Below, piece by piece: positions 42,418 to 51,525 of a stretch of DNA of 64,000 bases. The DNA comes from Sunxiuqinia elliptica (GTDB taxonomy: Bacteria > Bacteroidota > Bacteroidia > Bacteroidales > Prolixibacteraceae), in the NCBI RefSeq assembly GCF_900113005.1, contig NZ_FONW01000002.1, positions 372,001-436,000 of the forward strand, written 5' to 3'. Position numbers and translations under genes: made by a program. How positions within the stretch are numbered: position 1 is the first letter of the stretch; each line of letters begins with the position of its first letter. Under the pieces are notes generated by a model. That model was given only the letters and a program-made list of their open reading frames with translations. It was not told where the DNA came from and searched no databases.

Positions 42418-43266
42418 TTATTCTTCCAGTCGTTGGCTGATGTCCATCGCCTGAACGGAATGCGTAAGTGCGCCAATGGAGATGTAATCAACACCTGTGG
42501 CAGCAACCTCTTTTAAGCGTTCGAGCGTCATGTTTCCGGAAGCTTCTACTTTCGCTTTTCCGTTAATCATTGCTACTGCTTTACTCATGGTTGCATTGTC
42601 CATATTGTCAAGCATAATGATGTCGGCTCCGGCATTCAAGGCTTCCTGCACTTGCTCAAGCGTTGTCGTTTCAACCTCGATTTTGATCTCTGCTGGAATT
42701 TTGGCCTTAATCTGTTCAACTGCTGGCGTAATTCCTCCGGCGACTTCGATGTGGTTATCTTTAATCATTACCATGTCGAAAAGGCCGATCCGATGGTTGG
42801 TTGCACCTCCTGTTTTGACGGCATACTTATCCAGCATTCTGAATCCAGGTAAGGTTTTGCGTGTGTCTAAAATAACCGTCTTGGTATCTTTCACGGCTTC
42901 GGCATATTTGCCGGCCATTGTGGCAATACCTGAAAGGCGTTGGAAAAAGTTAAGTGCTGTACGTTCAGCGGTAAGTAAAGCCCGGTACGATGCTTCAAAG
43001 CGCACCAAGACGGTGCCATTTGTTACTTTAGCTCCTTCTTCAACCTGAGGTTCCCAAACCAAACTTTGGTCAAGCTGACGGAAAACCATCTCAGCGATAG
43101 GAAGTCCGGCAATTACGCCATCAGCTTTAGCTACCATGTAGGCTTTGCGTCGGGTTTCGGCCGGAATTAAATTATCAGTGGTAATATCGCCGATGTTGGC
43201 TACATCTTCATCTAAAGCCAACCGGATTAATGTTTCTGCTGCTTGCAGTTCTTTTGAATTCATCAT
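42418..43266 (-). CDS. nadC: Nicotinate-nucleotide pyrophosphorylase (carboxylating)
   Basis: Converts quinolinate and PRPP to nicotinate mononucleotide in de novo NAD synthesis. 282 residues, normal length. Seen motifs: DEDVANIGDITTD near the N terminus, ERTALNFFQRLSGIAT, DTRKTLPGFRMLDKYAVKTGG with the arginine/lysine PRPP-site residues, HRIGLFDMVMIKDNH, and DIIMLDNMDN with SGNMTLE at the C terminus. It overlaps the nadB stop (ATGA at 43263-43266), which couples the two sequential steps. A second ATG follows immediately; either may be used. Confidence 0.96.
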   Translation of the reverse strand: MMNSKELQAAETLIRLALDEDVANIGDITTDNLIPAETRRKAYMVAKADGVIAGLPIAEMVFRQLDQSLVWEPQVEEGAKVTNGTVLVRFEASYRALLTAERTALNFFQRLSGIATMAGKYAEAVKDTKTVILDTRKTLPGFRMLDKYAVKTGGATNHRIGLFDMVMIKDNHIEVAGGITPAVEQIKAKIPAEIKIEVETTTLEQVQEALNAGADIIMLDNMDNATMSKAVAMINGKAKVEASGNMTLERLKEVAATGVDYISIGALTHSVQAMDISQRLEE

Positions 43267-44834
43267 TTTTTGATTGGAATAAAAATGGGTTCTTGATTTT
43301 TTTGTTGCACAATGTGCAGTCTAAACTCTGGAGATTCTTGTTGAAAATCTTCGCGGATATGCCCACCCCGGCTTTCTTCCCGGAGAAGAGCCGACTGGGT
43401 TATTAGTAAACAAATTGCAGTGATTTGTTTTATCTTGAGTTCATTGTAGTCCGAAATTGTGTTGGGGAGCTTTTTCGCTAGGTCTTGTAATTGAGCGATG
43501 GCTTCCGCTAATTTTTTACCTTCCCGAACAATTCCTACATTTTCAGACATTAAGTCTGCAATCTCGTTTTTTACTTCCAGGTAGGCTTGTTCGTTTTTCG
43601 GATCATTGGTGAATGGCGCAAAGTCTGTTGTTGCTGGCTTTTTATGACTTCTCTTGGCTGCTTTTTCGCTGGCTCTTTTTCCAAAAACCAGGCATTCCAA
43701 TAAGGAGTTGCTGGCCAGTCGGTTTGCTCCCATAACCCCCGTTGATGCGACTTCCCCACATGCAAAAAGCCCGGGAATATTGGTCTCGCCGTCCAAGTCT
43801 GTTTTTATGCCACCAACCATATAGTGTGCGGCAGGAGCGATCGGGAGCAGATCCGACGTCATGTCATAACCATATTCTTTCAATTGCTTGTAAATGTTTG
43901 AAAAGCGCTTCTTTATCTTCTCCGCATCCAAATGTTTTAAAGACAAATAAAGGTGTGGCGTTTTCAGCTTCTGCATTTGACGATAAATTGAAAAAGCGAC
44001 GATGTCTCGCGGAGCAAGCTCAGCCAACGGGTGTACCTCTTTCATAAAGCGCTCTCCTTCGGTATTTAACATCCAGGCTCCTTCTCCGCGAACAGCTTCA
44101 CTGATCAAAAAGGCATCTTTGTCTTTTAAATACAGCGCTGACGGATGGAATTGAATAAACTCCATATCGGCCAATTGCGCTCCGGCCTCATAAGCTAAAG
44201 CGATACCATCTCCTGTGGCCGTGTGAGGGTTAGTCGTTCGACTAAAAATCCGAGAGAGTCCGCCAGTTGCCAGAATACTTGCTTTACCCTTAAATACAAG
44301 GTTTTTCCCGGATACAAAGTCAATCGCTTGAGCTCCGGTACATTCACCCTCTTCAATAAGCAGTTGGGTAACAGCCGTATATTCAAAAGAGGTAATGTTG
44401 GGCTGCTTTTGAACCTGTTCCAACATAAAACAGGTAAGTGCTTTTCCTGTGGCATCTCCTCCGGCATGCAGAATGCGGCGTTTGCTATGCCCACCTTCCA
44501 ATCCTAAAACAAACTCATTGTTTTGCTTGTCGAACTGCATTCCAAGCTCAATCAACTCCAAAATTCGGTCTTTTCCTTCGTTGACCAGAATTTCTACCGG
44601 GTCTTTTTCGCAAAGCCCTCGCCCTGCAACCATTGTGTCGTCAAAGTGAAGCTTGGGGGAGTCCGCTGCAGAGATGGCTCCGGCAATACCGCCTTGAGCG
44701 TAATAAGAATTACTGGTGTCGAGTTGTGATTTGGTGATAATTGCTACTGTTCCGTATTTGGAAGCATGATAAGCAGCCGACAAGCCTGCCAGGCCACTGC
44801 CAATTATAATGGTGTCGAAATTTAAAACTTGCAT
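43263..44834 (-). CDS. nadB: L-aspartate oxidase
   Basis: FAD-dependent oxidation of L-aspartate to iminoaspartate, the first step of de novo NAD synthesis. 523 residues, close to the family's usual length. FAD-binding IIIGSGLAGLSAAYHAS near residue 10, the SYYAQGGIAG substrate loop, RILHAGGDATGKAL, FIQFHPSALY, LISEAVRGEGAWM and APAAHYMVGGIKTDLDG are all visible. The start is ATG 44834 (MQVLNFDT); the longer frame adds a tail without similarity. An exact TAnnTTTG promoter lies upstream, and seven further genes follow on the same strand. NadA is not encoded in this window. Confidence 0.96.
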   Translation of the reverse strand: MQVLNFDTIIIGSGLAGLSAAYHASKYGTVAIITKSQLDTSNSYYAQGGIAGAISAADSPKLHFDDTMVAGRGLCEKDPVEILVNEGKDRILELIELGMQFDKQNNEFVLGLEGGHSKRRILHAGGDATGKALTCFMLEQVQKQPNITSFEYTAVTQLLIEEGECTGAQAIDFVSGKNLVFKGKASILATGGLSRIFSRTTNPHTATGDGIALAYEAGAQLADMEFIQFHPSALYLKDKDAFLISEAVRGEGAWMLNTEGERFMKEVHPLAELAPRDIVAFSIYRQMQKLKTPHLYLSLKHLDAEKIKKRFSNIYKQLKEYGYDMTSDLLPIAPAAHYMVGGIKTDLDGETNIPGLFACGEVASTGVMGANRLASNSLLECLVFGKRASEKAAKRSHKKPATTDFAPFTNDPKNEQAYLEVKNEIADLMSENVGIVREGKKLAEAIAQLQDLAKKLPNTISDYNELKIKQITAICLLITQSALLREESRGGHIREDFQQESPEFRLHIVQQKNQEPIFIPIKK

Positions 44835-44852
44835 CGAAATGGAAATTCGTGT

Positions 44853-44875
44853 CAAAATTACGAGGAGCAAAGGTA
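44853..44875 (-). promoter_or_regulatory. Two -7 promoter elements upstream of nadB
   Basis: On the minus strand TACCTTTG (44868-44875) and TAATTTTG (44853-44860) both match TAnnTTTG exactly, 18-41 bases before ATG 44834. Whichever is used, this is the likely promoter of the nadB-to-ppiD run. Confidence 0.55.
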
Positions 44876-45277
44876 ACTAAAACTGCTATACTGCATACGA
44901 TTAATTCGTTGTTTTTGTAATGGATTTAAATGACTTTTAACCACGGAAATTATTTTTGTGTATTTAGAAATATTTACATTCTAAGTTTTTTGCGATTGTA
45001 ATTATATTCGGATATTGCATACCATTGGAAGGTGAAGTCTCATTTTTTTGAGTTTGGTAATGTATTGTTGGGATGTTCACTATCCAGAAACAGCATTAAA
45101 CCATTGGTTGTGTCTGAAGTCAAAGAAAAGATCGATTATTTTTGCCCTGATCACGAGAAAGAATACGGCTGGTTGTTACAATCCCGCTTGTTGGGCGTTT
45201 TGTAGAGAGAAGTAGACCGTTTGCTCAAGAATCACGAAATAACTTGAATCACGACTGAAATAACTTAACTAGAAACT
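44876..45277 (+). other. Gap upstream of the RND operon with a possible gene relic
   Basis: About 400 AT-rich bases. A frame from 45071 to 45247, interrupted by one TAG at 45203-45205, would read KEKIDYFCPDHEKEYGWLL ... LLGVL stop REVDRLLKNHEIT. It has a protein-like composition but no start codon and no family I recognise; a decayed regulator gene is one possibility. Confidence 0.25.
45229..45266 (+). repeat. Adjacent direct repeats before the RND operon
   Basis: GAATCACGA-AATAACTT (45229-45245) is followed directly by GAATCACGA-CTG-AAATAACTT (45246-45266). They end 11 bases before the adaptor start codon and could be an operator for a local regulator. Confidence 0.45.
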
Positions 45278-46447
45278 ATGAATTGGAGAAAAATTACGTT
45301 TGTTGTAGTTGCCCTAATTATTTTACTCGGAGGCTCTGCAGCACTGTCAAAGTTGTTTATATCAATGAAGCCGGAGCCACCCAGTAGACCTGAGTCAGAG
45401 GTGAAGCGTTACGTTGCTGCCGAGCAAGTGAAATACCAAAAGATAACATCAGAAGTGAGGGCTGAGGGCCGAGTGATTTCTGGCAACGAAGTGTTGTTGG
45501 TTGCTGAGGCGGCAGGAAAAATAGAGCAAGGAGATGTTCCGCTAAAAAAAGGGGCTTCTTTTAAAAAAGGACAGCATCTGGCAACGATTTATAAAGATGA
45601 GGCCGAGTTGGCTTTAAAAAGTAAGAAAAGCATCTTTTTAAACCGGCTGACCAATATTTTACCCGACCTAAAGATTGACTTCCCTGATCATTATGAGACT
45701 TTTCTGACCTTTTTTGATAAAATTGAATTGAGTCAGTCTTTGCCTGATTTGCCCGATTATGAAAGTGAGAAACTGAAAGTTTTCTTAGCCAGCCAGGGCA
45801 TTCTGAATGATTTTTATAGCATTCGTCAGGATGAGAAGAAACTGGAGCGCCACTCGATGTATGCTCCTTTTAACGGAACTTTTACTCAAGTAAATTATGA
45901 GGTTGGGGGCTATGCCAATACGGGCGGACAAATTGCTCGAATGATTCGGACCGACTTATTGGAGTTGGAAGTTCCGGTGGAAAATAGCTTTTCCAGATGG
46001 ATTAAAATAGGAGATCGGGTTACCGCTCAAAAAGGAACTCGCAGTGCTCAGGGAATTGTTGTTCGAAAGGCAGCTTTTGTTGATGAAGATACCCAATCGC
46101 GAAGCATTTTTGTGAAAATTGATTCGAATTCAGGATCGGAAATGCTTCCCGGAGAATACTGGCCGGTGGTTTTTCCAGGTTTTCCAATCGAGGATGCGAT
46201 GGAGATACCTCGAAGTGCGGTCTTTAATTCGAATACCGTTTTTACAGTAGAAAATGGGTTCCTGAAAAAGCGTTTGATTGAGGTGATTAAAGTTAACCCA
46301 TCAACCTTAATTTTTGAGGGATTGGAAGAAGGTACCTATGTGGTTACTGAGGCGCTAATCAACGTGAAAGAACGTACGCCAGTAGAAATTCTGGAAAATC
46401 AATCGAATGTGAACTCAGAAAAAGAGGAAGATGAAAAAAATAGTTGA
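45278..46447 (+). CDS. RND efflux periplasmic adaptor (HlyD-like membrane fusion protein)
   Basis: A 389-residue periplasmic adaptor that bridges the RND pump and the outer-membrane channel. It has an N-terminal membrane anchor (residues 6-24) and then the biotinyl/lipoyl-like domain (EVRAEGRVISGNEVLLVAEAAGKI ... FKKGQHLATI), with an unusually short coiled hairpin, a second lipoyl half (MYAPFNGTFTQVNYEVGGYANTG) and the beta-barrel region (LELEVPVENSFSRWI, FVKIDSNSGSEMLPGEYWPVVFPG). The gene overlaps the permease start by 17 bases, as is typical of co-translated pump operons. The substrate is unknown. Confidence 0.9.
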   Translation: MNWRKITFVVVALIILLGGSAALSKLFISMKPEPPSRPESEVKRYVAAEQVKYQKITSEVRAEGRVISGNEVLLVAEAAGKIEQGDVPLKKGASFKKGQHLATIYKDEAELALKSKKSIFLNRLTNILPDLKIDFPDHYETFLTFFDKIELSQSLPDLPDYESEKLKVFLASQGILNDFYSIRQDEKKLERHSMYAPFNGTFTQVNYEVGGYANTGGQIARMIRTDLLELEVPVENSFSRWIKIGDRVTAQKGTRSAQGIVVRKAAFVDEDTQSRSIFVKIDSNSGSEMLPGEYWPVVFPGFPIEDAMEIPRSAVFNSNTVFTVENGFLKKRLIEVIKVNPSTLIFEGLEEGTYVVTEALINVKERTPVEILENQSNVNSEKEEDEKNS

Positions 46448-49400
46448 GATTTTTGTACGCTTTCCCTTTTATGCTAATCTGATCATTGTCTTTCTTGTCG
46501 TTGTCGGTGGCTTAAGTATGGTTACTATGAAGAAGTCTTTCTTTCCCGAAAGGCCTTCGAGGAACATTTATGTTTCGGTGTTTTATCCCGGAGCTTCGCC
46601 GGTTGAAATGGAAGAAGGGGTGACTTCTCGTATTGAAGAAGCAGTAAGAGGAATTCCCGGAATTTATGAGATCACATCGACTTCATCGGAAAATTCAACG
46701 CGAGTTCAAATTGAGATTACTGGTGATATTGATATTGATGAGACCCTGATTGAGGTGAAGAATGCTGTTGATGGGATTTCGTCATTTCCAACAGCAGCCG
46801 AGCGGCCAATCGTTTATAAGCAACGGACGACCTCAAGAGCTATGTTTTTGCGTATGTCGGGAGATGTCGATCTAATGACCCTGAAAGAGTATGCCCAGCA
46901 AGTAGAAGAGGAGTTGTTAGCTTCTGGAAGAGTAAGCCAAGTGGGGATTTATGGTTTTCCTCAGTTGGAGATATCGGTAGAGTCAACGGAGCAAAATTTA
47001 TTGCGCTATGGGCTGACGTTTACCGATTTGCAAAATGCGATTTCAGCGAATAACCGAGATATCTCGGGAGGCGAAATTCGTTCGATGGAGGAGGAGTTGA
47101 TTATTCGTATGCGCTCGCGAAGTGCCGATCCTAATAAGATTGGAGATATTGTTTTGCGCGCCAATACCGATGGTAGTTTGATTCGGATTCGTGATGTAGC
47201 CGAGGTAAAAAAGAAGTTTGCTGATACGCCGGTGAAGAGTTTGTTGAAAGGGAAGCCGGTGATTACCATTAGCATTTCGAAATTGATTGTTGAAGACCTG
47301 GAAGATATTGACAATTACGTTCGTGAGTATGTTGATCAATTTAACGCCGAACATCCTGGCGTTGAAGTTGGGATTACCTTCTCCTTTTTAGAACTACTTC
47401 AGAGTCGATTGAAATTACTTTACACCAATGGGCTGCAAGGGTTAATTTTGGTGGTAATTGCTCTTGCCCTGATGTTAAGCACTCGGTTGTCCTTGTGGGT
47501 AGCCTGGGGGATTCCATCTTCTTTTTTGGCCATGTTTATTGTGGCTAACCTGATGGGGGTTACAATCAATATGATTTCGCTTTTCGGAATGATTCTGGTG
47601 ATTGGTATTTTGGTGGATGATGGCATTGTGATCGGTGAAAATATTTTTCAACATTTCGAGATGGGAAAAAGCCCGATGCGCGCAGCAATTGACGGTACCG
47701 TTGAGGTGATTCCTGCAGTCATAACTTCGGTAACGACAACTATGGTTGCTTTTTCTCCGCTGTTTTTCATTACGGGTCGAATGGAAATGATGTATGAGAT
47801 GGCCTTTATTGTTTGTGCCAGCTTATTCTTTTCGTTATTCGAGGCCTTCCTCGTTTTACCGGCTCACATCGGTAATCATGGCGTGTTAAGCGAGCGGACG
47901 ATCAATGCAAAGGCAAAAGGATTCCGAAAATATGTAGAAAAAGTCTTCGATTGGCTGCGAAATTATGCTTACGACCGGGTTTTGAAACTCATTGTTCAGT
48001 GGCGATATCTTGTGCTGGGAGTTCCTTTGGGGATGATTTTAATAACAATTGGCTTACTGGGAGGACAGATTATTAAAACCACCTTTTTCCCGCGGATGGA
48101 GTTTGACTCATTCAATATTAATCTTGCTTTTACCCCCGGTCAGGGCGAGCGGCAAACCATGGCTTTCCTTACTCGTTTTGAGGATGCTGTTTGGGAAGTA
48201 AATGATGAGCTGAAAGAAGAGTATCAAGATTCCGTAGATATCATCGAAAACGCTTTTCTAAATCTGGGAACTGCTTTTGATGGGCAGGAAACAGGTGCCC
48301 ATGCAGGGAACATCAATGTATTTCCTCGTAACTCAGAAGAAACGGGCATAAGTACTTATGAGATTATCAATCGGGTAACCAAAAAGGTAGGTCCAGTGCT
48401 GGAGGCTGAGAAATTTACCATTGGGGCTCGGGGACGTTTTGGCGATCCGGTATCCATTAGCTTGCTTTCAAGAAATATAAAAGAATTGGAAGCGGGCCGG
48501 GATTTTCTAATGGCGAAGTTGGAGGAAATGCCTCAATTAAAGGATGTGGTTGATAACAATGCCTTGGGAAAACAAGAAGTGCGTCTGAAGTTGAAGCCCA
48601 TCGCTTATATGTTAGGACTTACTGAATCTTCAATTGCCAACCAGGTTCGACAAGGATTTTACGGTGGGCAGGCACAGCGGATTCAGGAAGGGCGTGATGA
48701 ACTACGGATCTGGGTGCGTTATCCGCGCGAGGATCGGGAAACTATTGGGCAAATGGAACGCATGAAAATTAAAACAGTTGCCGGAGAATATCCGCTGGCC
48801 GAGCTGGTGGATTATCACTTGGAACGTGGCCCTGTGAATATTCAGCGTTTCAATGGAAAACGAGAAATTCGGGTAAGCGCTGAAATGGTTGATCCGGATG
48901 CTTCTGTAACCGAAGTGTTGGAGTTGATAGGAGCCAATGTAATTCCAGAACTGGAAGCTTTATTGCCCGGCATTGATATTGAATATCAGGGGCAGCAAAA
49001 AGAAAGCCAACGAAATATGAGTGATATGATTATCTACTTCCCGTTGGCATTCATGGTTATTGTTTTTATCCTGATGATTAACTTTAAGTCCTTTGAACAG
49101 CCCTTGCTAATTCTGATTATGATTCCGTTGGCAGTTTTGGGTTCTATTTGGGGGCATGGGATTCATGGCAAGCCGGTTTCTATTTTGAGTTTGTGGGGAA
49201 TTGTAGCCCTAACTGGGGTGATTGTGAATGATGCGGTGGTCTTTTTAGCCAAGTATAATTTGTTGATTGCAGAAGGCCGAAAAGTGCGCGAAGCCATCAT
49301 TGAAGCAGGAAAGAATCGTTTGCGTCCGATTATTTTGACAACATTGACAACCTCTTTTGGGCTGTTTCCTCTAATTCTGGAAAAGAGCTTTCAGGCGCAG

Positions 49401-49637
49401 TTCCTCATTCCGATGGCCATATCATTGGTTTACGGTGTCGCATTTGGAACTTTGTTTATCTTGCTTTTCTTCCCCGCATTAATTATGGTGCTAAATGATG
49501 TTCGACGCGTAGTCCGTCAGTTGTGGACTGGACGTAAGTTTGAGCCCGAAGAGGTTGAAATCGCGTATTTGCATAGTTTACGGAAACTCGACAATGGAGA
49601 CAAAAAGGAAGATCATCATGAGGGACATTCAAAATAG
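46431..49637 (+). CDS. RND-family efflux permease
   Basis: Proton-driven inner-membrane multidrug-type exporter of 1068 residues. The N-terminal helix (residues about 12-30) and the two pseudo-repeats are clear: porter domain, TM2-6 with the proton-relay acidic pair in ILVIGILVDDGIVIGENIFQH (around residue 395), a second porter domain and TM8-12 with LWGIVALTGVIVNDAVVFLAKYN. Its 1068 residues match AcrB/HAE1 size. Its two porter domains include GASPVEMEEGVTSRIEEAV and MEFDSFNINLAFTPGQGERQ. The RND specialisation (drug, bile-type, lipid) cannot be read from the sequence. Confidence 0.93.
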   Translation: MKKIVEIFVRFPFYANLIIVFLVVVGGLSMVTMKKSFFPERPSRNIYVSVFYPGASPVEMEEGVTSRIEEAVRGIPGIYEITSTSSENSTRVQIEITGDIDIDETLIEVKNAVDGISSFPTAAERPIVYKQRTTSRAMFLRMSGDVDLMTLKEYAQQVEEELLASGRVSQVGIYGFPQLEISVESTEQNLLRYGLTFTDLQNAISANNRDISGGEIRSMEEELIIRMRSRSADPNKIGDIVLRANTDGSLIRIRDVAEVKKKFADTPVKSLLKGKPVITISISKLIVEDLEDIDNYVREYVDQFNAEHPGVEVGITFSFLELLQSRLKLLYTNGLQGLILVVIALALMLSTRLSLWVAWGIPSSFLAMFIVANLMGVTINMISLFGMILVIGILVDDGIVIGENIFQHFEMGKSPMRAAIDGTVEVIPAVITSVTTTMVAFSPLFFITGRMEMMYEMAFIVCASLFFSLFEAFLVLPAHIGNHGVLSERTINAKAKGFRKYVEKVFDWLRNYAYDRVLKLIVQWRYLVLGVPLGMILITIGLLGGQIIKTTFFPRMEFDSFNINLAFTPGQGERQTMAFLTRFEDAVWEVNDELKEEYQDSVDIIENAFLNLGTAFDGQETGAHAGNINVFPRNSEETGISTYEIINRVTKKVGPVLEAEKFTIGARGRFGDPVSISLLSRNIKELEAGRDFLMAKLEEMPQLKDVVDNNALGKQEVRLKLKPIAYMLGLTESSIANQVRQGFYGGQAQRIQEGRDELRIWVRYPREDRETIGQMERMKIKTVAGEYPLAELVDYHLERGPVNIQRFNGKREIRVSAEMVDPDASVTEVLELIGANVIPELEALLPGIDIEYQGQQKESQRNMSDMIIYFPLAFMVIVFILMINFKSFEQPLLILIMIPLAVLGSIWGHGIHGKPVSILSLWGIVALTGVIVNDAVVFLAKYNLLIAEGRKVREAIIEAGKNRLRPIILTTLTTSFGLFPLILEKSFQAQFLIPMAISLVYGVAFGTLFILLFFPALIMVLNDVRRVVRQLWTGRKFEPEEVEIAYLHSLRKLDNGDKKEDHHEGHSK

Positions 49638-49644
49638 AAGAAAG

Positions 49645-50967
49645 ATGTATTTTAATCAAGATAAAATAGTCATGTTAGGCCGAATGAGTAAGTTGCTTTT
49701 ATTGTTCTTGTTGGTCGGATTCAGTGTGCAAGGACAAAATTTGCTTAGCTTGGAAGAGGCAATTGCTAAGTCGTTGGAGAACAATTACGATATCACTTTA
49801 ATTCGTCGGAATCAGCAAATTGCTGAAATACGTAACAATTGGGGGACTGCGGGACGCTATCCTTATATCTCGGCTTCTTTGGGAGCTGACTATTCCCTTA
49901 ACGATAACTCCAATGACGACTTCATTCAGAATCGGTACTCTGGGGGCGTTACTGTTAACTGGACTCTGTTTGACGGTTTTGCCGTGAATATCAGTAAACA
50001 ACGCTTGGTTGAATTGGAGGACTTATCCCAACAAAATACGGCTATTGTGGTTGAAGGAACGATCCAAGCTGTTGTCTTAGCCTACTATGCTGTTTTGTTG
50101 GAAAAGGAGCGTTTGGATGTTTTGAAGGAGGTGATGTTGCTGTCCGAAGATCGTTTTGATCGGGTTGATCAGCGCCGGGAATTTGGCTCGGCGGTTACAT
50201 TCGATGTGTTGCAGGCCCAGAATGCCTTCCTGTCTGATAAGACCAGCTTTTTAAATCAAGAAGTAGCTTATAAAAATGCTTTACGAGATCTGAAGTTTTT
50301 GATGGCGGATAATGGCTCAGTGAGTTATGAATTGAATGGAACTTTTGAAGCGATTCCGGTTGAGTATAAGCTAAGTGATTTGCATGGGCAAATGGCAGCT
50401 AACAACAAGAGTTTGAAGAATCAGTATATTAATCAGAACTTGTTGGAGAATGCAGTTCTGGAGGCAAAGAGCGCTTACTATCCTAGCTTGAGCTTTGCTG
50501 GAGGAGCAACGCATACCCGAACCGGGAATGATTATGAAAGTAGTGGAATATCTTGGGCTAATGTGAATAACATGTATGGAAACTTCACCCTAAGTTATAA
50601 CCTGTTTAGTGGAGGGAATCGGAAGCGCGCTGTACAAATTGCCAAAATTGAAGAAAGCAATGGAGAGGTGGAACTGACCCAGATGAAGCATGAGCTTTCA
50701 AACAAAATGGACAACCTGTATGAGCTTTACCTGGTTCGCAAGGAGTTGCTTGGTATTGCCAATGAGAATATGGAAACGGCTCGTCTTAACTATCAAATAG
50801 CTCAAGAAAAGTTTGAAAATGGGGCAATCAACTCCTTCAATTTTCGGGATGTACAGTTGATTTACCTGAATGCATCTTTACAAAAGTTACAGGCCGTTTA
50901 CAATTTTATCGATACACATACGGCATTGTTGCGGATGGCAGGAACCATCATTCAGCAATATGAATAA
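49645..50967 (+). CDS. TolC-family outer-membrane efflux protein
   Basis: Outer-membrane channel of the tripartite pump, about 440 residues: signal peptide (SKLLLLFLLVGFSVQGQ), then the duplicated helical-hairpin/beta-strand pattern of OEP domains (LSLEEAIAKSLENNYDITLI, NWTLFDGFAVNISKQR, YNLFSGGNRKRAVQIAKIEE). Start choice is not certain: ATG 49645 sits eight bases after the permease stop with a purine-rich leader; ATG 49618 overlaps the permease and ATG 49672 or 49684 would give shorter signal peptides. Third gene of the adaptor-permease-channel operon, closed by a long hairpin at 50985. Confidence 0.9.
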   Translation: MYFNQDKIVMLGRMSKLLLLFLLVGFSVQGQNLLSLEEAIAKSLENNYDITLIRRNQQIAEIRNNWGTAGRYPYISASLGADYSLNDNSNDDFIQNRYSGGVTVNWTLFDGFAVNISKQRLVELEDLSQQNTAIVVEGTIQAVVLAYYAVLLEKERLDVLKEVMLLSEDRFDRVDQRREFGSAVTFDVLQAQNAFLSDKTSFLNQEVAYKNALRDLKFLMADNGSVSYELNGTFEAIPVEYKLSDLHGQMAANNKSLKNQYINQNLLENAVLEAKSAYYPSLSFAGGATHTRTGNDYESSGISWANVNNMYGNFTLSYNLFSGGNRKRAVQIAKIEESNGEVELTQMKHELSNKMDNLYELYLVRKELLGIANENMETARLNYQIAQEKFENGAINSFNFRDVQLIYLNASLQKLQAVYNFIDTHTALLRMAGTIIQQYE

Positions 50968-50984
50968 GTGATTTCGAGGATGGA

Positions 50985-51024
50985 AAGAACTAAGGCCTGG
51001 CTTTTTTGCCGGGCCTTAGTTCTT
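50985..51024 (+). terminator. Long-stem terminator of the RND operon
   Basis: AAGAACTAAGGCCTGGC (50985-51001) pairs with GCCGGGCCTTAGTTCTT (51008-51024) along 17 bp with one G-T wobble and a six-T loop. The RND operon ends 17 bases earlier. T-rich sequence follows. Confidence 0.7.
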
Positions 51025-51054
51025 ATTGTTTTGTGCAGAAGTGCTTAGTGGTTG

Positions 51055-51451
51055 TTAAAGAGCTTGTTGTGTTTGATTTTCTTTGCCCTCTTGAATCAGT
51101 ATGCCCAGTGCCACTGCAAGGCCAGTAAATGTAAGTCCCCAGCCGAAGCTGATTAGTTGCCATGCAGTAGAGGTCTTGGTTTGAAATTCGGAGAACTCAG
51201 ACCAGACAGCCAAAGTCATATAGCAGCTAATGAGCATAAGTGAAATGCCCAATAGCCAATTTAAAACAGGAAGCTGAAACAGTAGCTGAACAAGTAAAAT
51301 CGGAACTAGAAGGCTGGTGAAAAGAACTTCAAATGTTAATGGTTCCTGAGTTAGTGTGATGTTCAGAATTAGGGCAAAACTTGCGATGAAGCAGAAAATG
51401 TGACTAAAAGATACGTTCGGGATGAACGTATTTTACAATTGCTGTTTTCAT
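51055..51451 (-). pseudogene. Small multi-spanning membrane protein interrupted by a frameshift
   Basis: From ATG 51451 the frame reads MKTAIVKYVHP and then stops. A different frame, open from just after that point to 51055, reads NVSFSHIFCFIASFALILNI and on through four hydrophobic segments to a soluble tail ending ENQTQQAL. Deleting one G of the GGG run at 51419-51421 (plus strand) would join them into about 130 residues with four transmembrane helices. Either the gene is decayed or this is a homopolymer sequencing error. If the internal ATG 51252 is used instead, only a 65-residue two-helix protein is made. No family recognised. Confidence 0.55.
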
Positions 51452-51525
51452 AAATAAAGTTTTAGCTTATTTGTAAAACGTGTCTTTGCAGAATCGTATT
51501 GTCTTTTCTGATTGATTTTTAGAAG

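Noticed and set aside
45062-45213. Small ATG-initiated frame reading MYCWDVHYPE...
   Set aside because: About 50 codons, cysteine- and tryptophan-rich, no ribosome site or family; the overlapping frame is at least as protein-like, so neither was called a gene.
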